Source of the DNA: Isoetes taiwanensis
Taxonomy: Eukaryota; Streptophyta; Lycopodiopsida; Isoetales; Isoetaceae
Length of the DNA: 64,000 nt
Direction: 5' to 3'
Assembly (NCBI GenBank): GCA_021234155.1
Contig: JAJEKV010000066.1
Coordinates: 6,734,800-6,798,799 of the forward strand
Shown: positions 47,760-59,600 of the stretch, piece by piece
How the letters are laid out: every line of letters starts with the position of its first letter
Numbering within the stretch: position 1 is the stretch's first letter
Translations under genes and position numbers: made by a program
Notes under the pieces: generated by a model
The model's database searches: none
Told to the model about the DNA's origin: nothing
The model's input: only the letters and a program-made list of their open reading frames with translations

Positions 47760-49200
47760 TGTTGCCGTGACTAAAAAGAGTTGAGCGTCGGGGAAAGGCG
47801 TCGAGACTCGGTGGGAGGGATCATCCGTGGGATGCGTGAAAGATAATCCGGGACAACATGAGATTTGCCGGCCTTGTGAACAATTTCAAAAGGGCAAATT
47901 CTTGGAGAAGAAGGACCCAACGAGCAATGCGGCCCGTGGGCGGGATTTGTTGATCAAATAAAGGAGTGCTTGGTGGTCAACAAAGAATTTGATCTCGACC
48001 GCCCAAAGGTAGTGGCGAAGCGTTGGACACGAAAAATGAGACCCAAAAGCTTCACGCCTGTGGGCAAATAGTTGCGCTCAATTCAGCCGAATTGAGTTTT
48101 TAAATTTTGCGATCGGGTTTGGTTTGTCGATTAATAGCATCATATTCTTGAGAAAGAACAGCTCCAATAGCAAACGCCGAGACATCGACGACATGAACAT
48201 GAAAGGGCTTGTCCCATTGAGGAGAACAAGAACCGGGGCCTGAAAAGCAAAAGCTTCAACTCATTGGAAAGCGGCATCCACACGGGAATTCCAAGCCCGG
48301 TGGATTCATCAAATGAGTTTATGAATGGGATCGCAATGGCTGCTAGTCCAGGAATGAAGGTGGAGTAATAATTGACCTTACCGGAAAGAAGCGTGTCTCC
48401 TTGATATTGGGCTGGTGCTTGAGCTTTGAGCACACAATCGATTTTGGCGAGGATCCGTGGGTGATACCGCTTCTCGACAACGTGTCCTAACAGAACACCC
48501 GAGGTGACACAAAGGTGCATTTCTCGGATTGAGACTAATGCCTAGGACTCATCACATTCTGAAAGACGAGTTCCAATTTATCCAAATGGTCAGCCATGGA
48601 ACTGTAGGCAGAGAAGTCATCTTGAAAAATTTGTAAGAAGGGATTTTCCTTCATAAAATCATGAAAAACTGAGAGCATGATGCGTTGAAACGTGGATGGA
48701 GAGTTTGATAAGCCAAAAGGAACCACCTTGTAGGCAAAAGTGCCCCACGGGGTGGTGAAAGTAGTCTTGAGTTGATCAGATTCTTTGATTGAGATCTGAT
48801 TGTAGCCAGAAAAACCATCCATGAAGGAGTACATTTCATGTCCAGCAACCTCTTCCAACTCCTGGTGCGTGAAGGGGGAAGTGGAAAATGATCACTCCCG
48901 TGGCTTTGATTGAGTTTTCGGTAGTCCACGCAAAACGGATCTTACCATTGTGTTTGAGTGCAATGACGATGGGACTCACCCATTCAGAATGTTTGACCTC
49001 ATAGATCAAACCTGCAGCAAGGAGTTTGTCAATTTCCGCCTTGACACGATCACGGTAATTGGGGTTGAGCCGGATCGCCGTTGCTATCTTGGGCGTGCAT
49101 CGGACTTGGTAGGAATGGTGAGTTCCCCAAGGTTTTGTTGATCCCGAAGATCTCTTTAGCTCGTGCTAAAATGTGTTTGAACTTTTTGAAGAGTGTGACT
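47760..49200 (-). pseudogene. Unit B reverse transcriptase and RNase H, broken
   Basis: Frame 48858-48535 contains MYSFMDGFSGYNQISIKESD (motif A aspartate), PFGLSNSPSTFQRIM (motif B) and NPFLQIFQDDFSAYSSMADH (motif C as FQDD in place of the usual Y-x-D-D, the same in unit A). The N-terminal fingers lie in broken frames to 49200. RNase H follows near 48140-47800 with FAIGAVLSQEYD-like and FVDHQALLYLINKS residues. Stops separate the pieces. Confidence 0.88.
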
Positions 49201-49216
49201 ACTGTTTGATAGGGTG

Positions 49217-50230
49217 TCAAGATTTGGCGCCAATTCGGACGGGCTGATTGTTGCCTACGTCCACAATCTCGACTTCAGGAGTCTGAATATGGGGGATAAC
49301 TTCCGTGTCCTGGACAATATGAGCAGGAGGTTGAAGCATAACAGGATGCGTGGCACTCTGGCGTGGTGAAAAAGAGAGGTTGCTGAGTTTCATCAGCGGT
49401 TGCTTCATGGCCGGCGTGGACATCGACGGGAGGCGCAGGGAGATTCCACATCTGAAAAGTGATCAACCCGTTGAATTCGATGCAAAGGAGCCGTAAGGGT
49501 CAAGCAAAGCAGCCTGACCTGGTCCCCGATCAAGGGTCATTTCTCCCCAAGGATTAGCATATTCGAGGTAGGATGACGGAGGCGCATTCATGGTGGAGCC
49601 CGAACTTGATAGATATTTTGGGCGCCCTCGGAATGGGGTTGAGAGAGGGTTCACCATTGTCGACGGAAATGATTTTACCTGTTTCCAAGTCCATGGTGGC
49701 ATTGAGGTGACCATCCGTGATGACTAATCGATCCGTGGGGCCCAAATAATGGATACTCTTGGCCCGGCGGAGAAAAGGTCTCCGCCGACCAACATTTTGC
49801 AATCACCGGATCTTCTCCAGCCTTCCAAACACCAAATTCCAAGGGGAATCGGAGATCACCAATGTTGATGTGAAGAAGAGACGTGACGCCTTGAGGTCGC
49901 GTGATATGGCCATTAGCCAATTTGATGTCATATGGGGCACGATAGAGTTGTTTGATGCCCATTTGTTTGCGGAGTTTATCCGTGATGAGATTGACCGCGC
50001 TACCTCAGGCCAATTTGAACATGATTGACTTGTTGATTGCCCACCGTGGCATGTACCGTGGGAGTAGAGGTAGCAACAGCCCCAACCAAAACAATGGGGA
50101 GTGGTAACGGTCCTTGAGAGCGGGGATAGAGTTTCAAAATTGTGGCCAAACTTAAAGGAATTTTGATTTTTGCTAGTTCCTCTTGGAGTTCCGGAGGCAC
50201 ATGAGAAAAAGGATCTCTTTGGATCCACAG
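49217..50230 (-). pseudogene. Unit B protease region, broken
   Basis: The best piece (49962-49675) reads MGIKQLYRAPYDIKLANGHI, then SLLHINIGDLRFPLEFGVWK, and a later piece has ITDGHLNATMDLETGK. The pattern of two half-barrels with hydrophobic-hydrophobic-G turns suits a retropepsin between gag and RT. The DSG motif falls at a broken spot near 50000. Downstream to 49217 is the linker to RT. Confidence 0.5.
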
Positions 50231-50275
50231 TGCCGGAGTGCGTGGGTAATGAAGCGAAGAATTCTTTTGAGTAGG

Positions 50276-52290
50276 TCAACCTCGCCAGCCTATATTTGGA
50301 TAGGTCCGAGAGCGTGGAGGTTGAGACGTGGAAGGTGTTTCTTGTCTTTGTTGAGCTCGAGTAGTGTGGCATGAACATTGGCTAACGTCGGCCTTCAAAG
50401 CTTGCATGAGGTTCGCAATGCTTTTGTCGAACTTTAGGCATGACATGCGGCATGAGTTTCTCCAAATCAGGTGCAAAGTGAACCTTTTTTTCGTCATCAT
50501 GAGGAATGGTATCGACTGCAAAAGCAGGTTGCGTGCCATTAGAAATAATGGTTAAGGGACGTGACGCCCTGGTCTGGCGTGAAACCAAACCAACCCAATT
50601 TGATGGCTGAACTGGAGGATTAAGTGCCTGAAAAATTTCTTCCTGTGCTTGTTGATCCATCTGAGGTTGATTGGCAAGAGCTGGTTGATAGCGTGATTGC
50701 TGAGGTGCGCGAGGTGGCTTCCGAAGAAAACAGACGCCGGTCCTTGTTTGCCATTAGCAATCCGAGTTGGTAAGCCATGAGGCGACCGATGTGGTCTGAT
50801 TTGTGCCGAAAGCCGCACTTGAACTTGTGGAAGTTGAGGACACGCCATGGTGGTATGACCCCATTCTTGACAGTGATAACACTGAGCTTTCGAAGGATCA
50901 AAAGGAGGACGTGTATTGGGTCCCCGTTGTTGCTCTTGTTGCTGATAGAGTTGATTGGGTTGCACCGGTGGTGGTGGTCAGCCGATATTGCGATTGGTGC
51001 CGAGGTGTGGTTTGCACTTGATAAACCATCTTGTTGCGGAAGGGTGTAGGATGAGTACGAGTGCACTCTTCCGTGGCATGATTGCACATGTTGCATCTTT
51101 ACAATGAGGCGGGCCATTGGTGGAGTTGCACTCATTCGCCAAGTGGCCTTGATATTTGCAGATATGGCACCAGATCTGACTGCTACCGATGGATTGGCGT
51201 GTTGAGGTTGAACATCAGCCATGCGGGGAACCATGACGGGTGGAATGAAAGGGAGCTCCTGAAGAGCCACGCCACGGGAGGAAACATTGACTGAGTGATT
51301 GACAAGATCGATAGCTTTTTGCTCCAAAGTCTTGGTAGTATTCAGGCCATGAGTCGGATAGCTGGAGGAAGTCCTTGGAGAAACCACCAAGATCCGGCTC
51401 TGTGGGGTACTCCTTGAGTTTGTTCGAAGCGAGAATGTGAAGTCGATCTGCAAAATCCCGGGCGGACTCCGTGGGCTCTTGTTGAAGGTCATTGAGTTGC
51501 TTGAGATGAAGTTGATCATCATCCGTGGTCCCATAGTGAGAAAGAAAAGCAGTTTTCATTTCGGACCAATCTTGTTTCCAGTGGCTTTTGTTGGACATGA
51601 GCCATTGATGAGGGGAGCCACGCAGCGTGGTGGAAAAGATGTGGAATTTCAGTTGAGGTTGCGCATGACCATTTAGGACAGCCAGAGCCTCAAATTCTTC
51701 CATGTGTGCCTGAGCACTTTGGTCTAAGGGTTTGCCTTTCGTGTTGCCAAAGGTAGGATAAGTCAGCTTAAGGGTCTGAAAGGTAGAGGTAAAAGTGCTG
51801 GGCTGGACAGGAACATGATAGTGAGGATATTGAGGTGGAGTTGGCGGTGGCATGGTGCCTGAAAGATCCGGATGAAGAGGTTGCTGAGGTGGAGGTACTG
51901 GAGGTGCCTGATCATTGGTTTTGAGGTCGGTAAGGTTGAAACAGGAAGAGTGGTGGGAAATGTAGGGAAGGGAAATTCCTGGGGAGGATCAAAAGAGACC
52001 TGTGGATATCCCTGTCCACCCGTAGGAGATGATGGTTGTGAAGGCAGAGGTGTATGGCCAGAAGACTGATGGATGAAGGCATGTTCTGGGGTATGAAAGT
52101 AAGGTTGAGCAGGTTGAGCCGGATAGGGCTTCCGATAGTGATGAGGAGACCGGAGGTCGTGGAGCAATGTTTGCACGCTTGAGGCGGAGAATTAGGGACG
52201 AGACATGACACGAGGGTGGGTGGCGCCGACCGAGCCCTAGACCAAATGTGGCCTCCCTCAATGTCATAAGCGCATCCATACATGTCACGA
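50276..52290 (-). pseudogene. Unit B gag with three zinc knuckles, broken
   Basis: A proline/serine-rich N-terminus (to about 51800), then the frame 51853-51215 with the gag core (AHMEEFEALAVLNGHAQPQL, LRGSPHQWLMSNKSHWKQDW, YGTTDDDQLHLKQLNDLQQE, ADRLHILASNKLKEYP). Then three Cys/His clusters: ICKYQGHLANEC-like near 51150, CKRCNMCNHATEEC near 51080, CYHCQEWGHTTMACPQ near 50880. A C-terminal part before protease has IFQALNPPVQPSNWVGLVS. Three clusters in one gag is more than the usual one or two. Gag packages element RNA. Confidence 0.88.
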
Positions 52291-52422
52291 AACAGCTTCC
52301 CTTCTATGATGGCGCCCAAGCGAGACGCCCCGAAAAGAAGTTCTTCCTCCGCGAAATTTCGGACGCACATGGCGACGGAAAGAAAGGGAAAATCGAATCG
52401 CACTCCGCAGCCGGGGCGACAG

Positions 52423-53009
52423 TGTTTGGGGTCCGGGTTCGAACTCCTCGCAAGACAGACTCCGTGGAGGACCCTTGATCTAACAGAGAATCCGGGACTA
52501 TGTCACGGGATTTGCAAGAAAAAGAACAAGAAGAAGAAAACATGTAACGTAAGAGAACAATGAGAGGAAAATGATAAGCTTCCTTGATATCAATGATGAA
52601 CATACATGAGCTCTCGCAATCGAGAGAAGACTGAAGAGAGACAAGACTCAAAACTCATCTAAAAATCATATGCTAGCTCTACTCATATATATAGTACAAT
52701 GGCCTTTGGCCCAATATAGACACTCTGACTGATCTCGGTGCCGACTCCTGGAAGGAGGCCTGATTTGCAGGAATGTTGGCGGTGCCTCTTGAAGTGCCTG
52801 AGATCACGCTGACACTGACGCAGGCGGTGACGGGTCATCACTTGTCGCGGCGCCTCTTGGTAGCAGACCCAGGTTTTGACTGCGTGGTCTGCTGCTTGGT
52901 CTTCTGCGGGGCCTTGGACGACTGGCCCGTGCCTGTCTGAGGATCCTTGGACTTGACTTGGTCGGTCGTATGCATGAATAGTCCTGTACCAGGAGGTACA
53001 GGACTAACA
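52423..53009 (-). repeat. LTR3 (5' LTR in element sense)
   Basis: 587 bp. Its outer end forms the inverted pair gtcctgtacc/ggtacaggac before taaca (about 52981-53009). It is followed by the ACATG target-site duplication (53010-53014). Confidence 0.92.
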
Positions 53010-53103
53010 ACATGGAAAGATATCACTTGCGCTTATTGCTGCTACACAGAAAGGGGGTCACTAGCTTCGAGGACATCAAAAACATCAATGGAAGACAGTG
53101 CAC
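53010..53103 (+). pseudogene. Helitron RepHel reading resumed after the Ty3 insertion
   Basis: It continues the codons cut at 31491: ERYHLRLLLLHRKGVTSFED, IKNINGRQCTTF, matching the intact junction in the second copy at 53950-54050. It then breaks abruptly at 53104 into Helitron 5'-region sequence (equal to 27345). Confidence 0.9.
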
Positions 53104-53916
53104 CACGTTTCAAATAAAAGGGAGCAAGCAAAGGAAAGAAACCAGGTGGGCCACTAACGAACCCATGTTTACAGAGATTTTTCTGGAACGAAAAACTCCA
53201 TCAATCCGTTCTATAGCCAGACATGCATCTGGAGATTAGCTGTTTTTTTTTTTTTTTTTTTGGGCCAATTTTGCACTTCAGGAGAGCAGATGATTATGGC
53301 ATAATTGGAAGTGGATCCTGTACACATTTTCATGAGACTTCTCGCAAATATTGCTGCATTTTAATCTGTGCAGCATTGTCATTTAATAAGACAAAACACT
53401 AAAATGCAGATCCATAGGTATTTGAAAGATTTGTCATTGCAAAATAACATCTGTTGAAGGTTTGGCATTTAAATGAAACCTTCATTTAAATGTTTACCTA
53501 TATTCGATTTAACAAACAATTGTCTTAATCGTTTCCTTATTGTAGTCTGTCGTAGATAAAGTGCATAAGTAATGTCAAGATATTCCAAACAAAGTTGGCC
53601 ATGGTATCCAACGTCTTACAAGCTTACACATGACAAACATGCACGCAGAGAAACATTGCAAGGGACAAATGCTAAAGAAAGAGCTTTCTCAATCCATAAC
53701 CACAGGACATAGATAAAAAAAGTTATGCAAGTGGACCCTTGCATGGAAAATGTCTCACAATAATATTTGTCAATTGGTTTCTCCGTTGAAAGTTAAACAA
53801 GTCAGTATTTTTTTTATCTCGGAGCTCGACAATATACATATTTAGAAATTCCACATCATTACACTTTCATAAAGAGCCAGGGCGCGTGGAAGACAAGGGA
53901 GGGCAAATATAAATTG
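53104..53916 (+). repeat. Second, internally deleted Helitron copy, left part
   Basis: 53104-53810 repeats 27345-28249 (minus 199 bp), then at about 53811 jumps to sequence equal to 31353 onward (cggagctcgacaatatacat). About 3.1 kb covering nearly all of Rep (28250-31352) is therefore missing from this copy. A poly(T) run lies at about 53243-53260. Confidence 0.9.
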
Positions 53917-55831
53917 ATTTCGAGAATGTATAACGTCAGCCCAAAAGACATGGAAAGATATCACTTGCGCTTATTGCTGCTACACAGAAAGGGGGTCACT
54001 AGCTTCGAGGACATCAAAAACAGCAATGGAAGACAGTGCACCACGTTTCATGAGGCAGCAAAAGAACTTGGACTATTAGCGGATGATGCAGAATGGGAAA
54101 GAACGCTCGAGGATGCAGTTGCTTTTCAGATGCCTGCCCAATTGCGACAAACATTCGCCTTCATCTGTATCTACGGGTCTCCCTCGGATCCATGCGAACT
54201 ATGGAGCAAGTTCAAATACCATTTAGCGGAGGATTATGCCCGCGACATGTCAGAGGAAGACGCATACAATGCAGCATTATTGTCCATGAATGAAATCTTC
54301 CTTGCGAACGGAACAAATTGTCAATCGTATCACCTTCCACGACCTAGACGAGACCACTGCTATGATACAACAATGAGCCAGACCTTTGATGTGTCCTTTG
54401 AAAAGGCTAGAGGAGATGAGTGCTATGCGAAATTGACTCCAGACCAAAAAGAAATAGCTGATGCCATTCTCCTTGCAATTGATGGCGCTCAGCCATTCCG
54501 TTCATGCATAAACGTGGACGGGCCAGGGGGCTCTGGAAAAACATACGTCTTTAATACCGTTATCAGCATATTGAGAGGAAGAGAGCTTGGCGTTATTGCA
54601 GTCGCATGGACGGGTATAGCAAGTCTTCTGCTCAAAGGAGCCCAAACAGTCCACTCTACATTCAAGCTCCCACTAAAGCTAACACCTGAATCAACCTCTG
54701 ACCTGCGGCCCACGAGCAAGCAAGCGGACAAAATAAGAAAAGCATCGCTTTAGGTGTGGGATGAATTAGGCATGACACATTCTGATGCACTCACAGCAGT
54801 TGACACTGTCCTAAGGGAAATTCGATGCAATTCCAGACCATTTGGAGGAATGATAGTATTGGCTGGCGGCGATTTTAGACAGCAACTACCCGTAATCAAA
54901 CGAGCCAAAAAGATGGAGATCCTGTCAAAATGTGTGAAAAGTAACCCTTTGTGGAAATATTTTAAAACATTCAAATTGACAACAAACCTACGTCTGCGTA
55001 AAGACGAAAAAGAATGGTTTGAATATCTACTAAAACTTGGAGATGGAGAACGAATGAACGACAAACCTACACTCCCTGCAGATGTCGTTCAGCTGCCGAG
55101 CACATGCATTGCGCAGAACAATATTATTGATGACGTATTTGGAACAAGCATCGACTCAGCAAGCATGGAACATCTATTTGAAAAATCCATATTATCTCCA
55201 AAAAATGAGGATACATTAAAACTCAGCGACAGGACCTTGCAAAGGTTGCATGGAGATTTGCATTCATACATTGGCATTGATACTCTCAACATGGAAAACG
55301 AAGAGGATATCAGAAATTTCCCGATTGAATTTATTAACCAGCTCACACCCTCCGGAATGCCGCCTCACAAAGCTCAACATCAAGGTAGGAGCAATAGTGA
55401 TATTGCTCAGGAACATGTACCCTCAAGGTGGACTATGCAACGGGACACGCCTGCGCATCACCCATGCAACGCAAAGAGTTCTACGGGCGGAAATAATTAC
55501 AGGACAATTCAGAGGCACCCCAGTCCTGCTTCCAAAGATCAACCTGACACCATCTGATTCGCACACACCATTCACCAGGAGGGAAAACCCAATCCGTTTG
55601 GCTTTCTCAATGACAATAAACAAGTCGCAAGTCCAATCTCTAGAGACCGTTGGCCTTTACTTGCCAGCCCCAGTTTTCGCACATGGTCAACTTTATGTTG
55701 CTCTCTCAAGGTGCATTCTCAGGCAGGCATCAAAATTGCTCTTACCGAAACATCACGTCAAGGTGCATTATGAAAAGACCACCGAATGTACACCCCAAAT
55801 GTCGTATATAAAGAATCACTTATATAAATAA
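53817..55831 (+). pseudogene. Helitron PIF1-family helicase region, broken
   Basis: Frame 53914-54753 runs from the Rep C-terminus (ISRMYNVSPKDMERYHLRLL) into the helicase: motif I GPGGSGKT at about 54520-54545 and motif Ia VAWTGIASLLLKGAQTVHS. An in-frame TAG (54751) sits just before motif II (VWDELGM; usual WDE). Motif III GGDFRQQLPV follows. One extra base near 55365 shifts the frame; the rest is in 55370-55831, with motifs V/VI RLAFSMTINKSQVQSLETVG and YLPAPVFAHGQLYVALSRC. The helicase unwinds DNA during rolling-circle transposition. With one stop and one shift it is close to intact but dead. No OTU or endonuclease fusion follows. Confidence 0.93.
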
Positions 55832-55914
55832 AGAGCTATTCGTTTGAACATCTCAAGAGAAGCACTTATATAAATAGACTGATATCCGTTTGAACATCTC
55901 ATAGACAGAAAAGA

Positions 55915-55944
55915 GGCCGCCCGTTAGGGCGGCCAATTTTCTAG
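55915..55944 (+). other. Helitron 3' terminus: hairpin and CTAG
   Basis: GGCCGCCC-gtta-GGGCGGCC (55915-55934), a perfect 8-bp stem, then aatttt, then CTAG (55941-55944) and T. This is the canonical Helitron end (hairpin shortly before CTRR, target T next), and it lies about 85 bp after the helicase stop codon. Confidence 0.93.
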
Positions 55945-56626
55945 TATGTAAAATAATTCTATGAATTACCACTTTTTTTTTTGCTACACCCCCGAGTCCC
56001 CGTCACATCACCCTTCCTCAAAGAAAACATAAATCGTTTAAACTGCAAACTTCAACATAAAACTTACTTACTAAAGCCCAACAACTATTAACAAAAATCT
56101 GCATGATATGCTGATCTTGGCATAAAACCCATCGATGTCACTAGGATATGCACGATATCCCCATCTGAATCGTTACAAATGACCATTACAAATTCATGTG
56201 GAAAATGTCCACCACTGATACGAGAAAAAGAGAGAAGACACAACACCAATGCAACAATTGCAAATACAAGCTACAAGTGACTAACAAATTATATAAATTT
56301 CATAGCCTTCTATTTTGAAATATTGAATTTCAGAATCTGGTCACCCCAGATGAACTTCAAAAACCAGATTACTCTTGTTAACGACATAAACCATAGTCCA
56401 CAAAGGGAAACAGTCACTAGAGAACGTTGGCAATGTGCATGGAACTAAAATAAACGATGAAGTTAAATATATTCTGCGTGTACAGGAACTAGTTAGGCAT
56501 AATGCTCATTCATCTCTCGCCTTAATGCCTGGCCCTCACTGACACTGAATAAATTCTGTTAGTATATAAAGTACATTCCTGAATGTCTTATTTTGCCAAA
56601 GATCTTGACCCAGTACTCCAATCGAT
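55945..56626. other. Spacer between Helitron end and host gene
   Basis: No frame of note. The right part should hold the 3' UTR of the minus-strand host gene; I could not place a polyadenylation site. The first 30 bases (taaaataattctatgaatta) resemble the repeat family at 26050-26078 in spacing. Confidence 0.5.
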
Positions 56627-59600
56627 TTACAACTTTAGATTGAGAGCCTGTTGAAGCTGGAGCACCTGTTGTCTATGTTCTGAAGGCAATGACTCTATTT
56701 GCTCAGGGGTGAGCTTCATGACTTGTTGTAAAAGAGCTTTCTGCTGTTCCAAACCCATTGCTTGGATCTGAAAAAATGACTAGAATTCAAAAAACTCAAA
56801 AGATGAATATCCAATAGATGAATAATAGCATTGGTAACATAAATTCTAAGTACCAGAGGTGGTTGTGGTGGCCCTTGCATGGAAGGGGGTTGACCATAAG
56901 GATTGGAAGAACCCATGGGTGGTACATTTGGGAAATTCCTTTCCCCACCACCTCCTCCAACTGAGTCCATGTTTCCACTACTCAAACCCACAGCTCCGGT
57001 CACTGGTCCAGAAGCTGGACCCATGCCAGGACCCCTGATATGTTGAGCTTGTCCCTGAGGACCAACTCCAAGGCCACTTCCTAAAATACCAGCACTGGTC
57101 GACAGCCCACCCTGAGCATGGCTTGTGCTTCCACCCAAATCAGTGGCCATACGGGAAGCACTGTTGACCATCATGCTCTATAATTGAAGGGTAAAAGACA
57201 GAAAAATATATAATACGTCATTATTAACGAGAAGCATGGAAAGAACAGTGAATGACAGATCAATACCTGATATATTTGCTGTGATTGCAGTTGAGGTGGC
57301 GGTTGAGGTGGTAACGGTGGTTGCGCCTGTGGTGGGTATGCCATCCCCATGCTAAATTGAGGAACACCATGCTGTACAAAATTATAAAATTAGAACTAAT
57401 CTACAGTTTGAAGACAGCACCAGGGAGCATACCTGAAATGAAAGTTGCTGAGGTGGAGAAGGTTGAAATCCAAGGTTCTGAGCTGATTGCAGATGTGGCG
57501 GCATTGGAGGTGGTACCGGAGGTGGAACAGGCGGCCGAGGCTGCTGTGGAAGGGGTGGATGCAATTGGGATTGAGGAAGGCTGCTAGATTGTTGAGAGTA
57601 CATAAAGGGTTGAGATGGCATAGTCGGAGGCTGTGGAGGTTGTGGACCTTGCGTTTGTGACTGAGACTGCACCGGTTGTGGAGGTGGCAGCGGTGCCTGT
57701 TGACCAGCATGTACCTGAGACTGAAACAGAGAAACCCCAAAACATGAGATGCAGCAGTCTAAATAAAAATGCATATTAAGACCATAACTTACATTTTGTG
57801 GTGGACGAACCATGCCAAGCATAATCTGAGCCTGAACCAAAAGACGAGCAACTGAATCAAGAAACAAGAACCCGAACATAGATCTTATGTAAAAGGTCAT
57901 AATTAACCAACCTGAAATAGAGCCTTTGTCAGTTGAGGATTTGCAACAAGAATTTGCCGTGCTTGTTGCTGGTTTTGTTGAATCAGTGCCTTCACAACAT
58001 AACCTTGAATGTTATTCCCGATAAAAAATATTGTACACTCAATTGTTGCAACAAACCAGTATAACCAACCTTCATTTGTGACATTATTCCATATAATTGT
58101 TGTTTTGACATACTAGCCAAATGGCTTGTAAGGGCATCATTTCCAGGCAAAACTCCACTACCATGACCATTCATTTGTGTGCCTTGCTGCAGATTTTGCC
58201 CTTGCCCAGCCATAGCAGAAACATGATGTGAAGACCCCAATGCCCCAGCCATTACTGCTGCGGCAGCTGCAGCAGCTGCGTAACCTATAGGTTGTTCAGC
58301 TGCACCCCCACCAAATGGCAAGGCTGGTTTCTGATTATCTGTGTAACACAAGAATTTCTTAATGCCAACTATAAACCCTCGGATATTTCAATGTTCCACA
58401 ATATATACCCTTACCAACAGGAAAGTTAGTACTAGGTAACCCTGGACCTCCCCGACCCTGCAAACCCTAAAGTTAGGGCACAAAACATCAATTAGAATTT
58501 TTGCCATTATTATGGCACTGTTGTACTGTTAAATACCACTGTTATAATGTCCAATATCTTACTTGTTCACGACTTCTATCCCCACTTCCCCCTTTCTCGT
58601 TTGCAGCTATATCAACCCGAAGAGGCCGGCCATTTATTTCATATCCTTTTAGATTTCTGCGAGCACTTGCTGCAGTCTCCTCATCCCTAAACTCACAGAA
58701 TCCGTATCCCTTTGGCTTGCCAGTTTCTCTATCAACTACAAGTCTGAGAAAGAAAACCTCCATAAGATAAAGGCCATTTTACTGAAGTTTTAAATGCACA
58801 ATATCAAATATCCAGATTTCTGTTTCACTACATCTCATCCTATTTATTTCCAATTGCCAAGACAGACAATTTGTGAAATAAAAATAGAACCAAATACCAG
58901 AATAACCTTAAATTGATTCTAAAATTTGGAATTGTGACAGCATTGTACTTCCATTTCCATGGACATAATCAAACTTAACAATGTAAACCACTGGTCCACA
59001 ACTCGCATTCCATGATAATAACCACTGTATGCAAGAACATCCAACACTTTTGAAACAAGAATGTCACAAATTTTTATTTGCAAGTACTTTACAGAACAAT
59101 TCGTGAAGACAATAACACAATACCATCGGTCAAAACAATATCAAGAAGCAAAAACTAACATCACTTACTGTAACATCAGAAATGGTTAAAAAACAGCATT
59201 GCGCCACAATTCAACATGTAATGGAAGAAAAACAAAAGCCCATAGTGTGCGCGCTACAAAACTTAACAAGGCAACTAATTGCATAAAAATGGATAGTAAT
59301 TTTGATACAAGGTTAAAATCTCCCCAGATTTATCTCCTTCACATTTTGAAGGAACAATAGCACCAGGAGCCTCAATAGTTTCCACAAATATAGCTATTTC
59401 TCCAAAACAATCCTACACGCACCGAAAGGACACCACTGGACCGACTTCTTCACAAATCTGAATAAGTTGCTCCTCAGTTGCGTCGTAAGGAATATTGCCA
59501 ACTGCAGAAAACCAAATAAACTGAGCTGCTTTATTTTTAGGTATAGAGCTATGATTCTACATAGCCATAACCTATTTCGAAACCCTAATCTCCCGTAGAA

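Larger units (their letters stand above)
31492..53009 (-). mobile_element. Inner Ty3/gypsy element, partly tandemly duplicated (three LTRs)
   Basis: LTRs at 31492-32081, 41955-42543 and 52423-53009 start TGTTTGGGG and end ..ACTAACA or a close variant on the plus strand. Coding domains run on the minus strand as gag, protease, RT, RNase H, integrase, then an extra ORF. A purine tract for plus-strand priming (minus strand ..GGTGGGGGAG) abuts LTR1, confirming that LTR1 is the 3' LTR. Unit A (32082-41954) and unit B (about 42728-52422) are near copies. Between LTR2 and unit B lies 174 bp of Helitron flank, so the structure is one insertion followed by a 10.47-kb tandem duplication. The primer-binding site is unclear. 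Confidence 0.88.
21057..55944 (+). mobile_element. Helitron or stacked Helitrons, broken and invaded by a Ty3 element
   Basis: The left end is TC followed by a GC hairpin (21074-21090). The right end is an 8-bp hairpin, six bases, then CTAG followed by T. The base before the left end is A, so the element sits between A and T, the classical Helitron target. Between them, on the plus strand, lie a Rep (HUH) gene and a PIF1-family helicase, the hallmark Helitron pair for rolling-circle transposition. A 21.5-kb Ty3 insertion block (31492-53009) interrupts the Rep-helicase frame. A partial second Helitron copy (53104 onward) lies behind it, so left and right ends may come from different copies. 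The pairing of ends is inference. Confidence 0.6.

Noticed and set aside
31492-53009. Two independent Ty3 insertions side by side
   Set aside because: The Helitron flank and its internal junction are duplicated after LTR2, which needs one insertion followed by a tandem duplication (or a false join).
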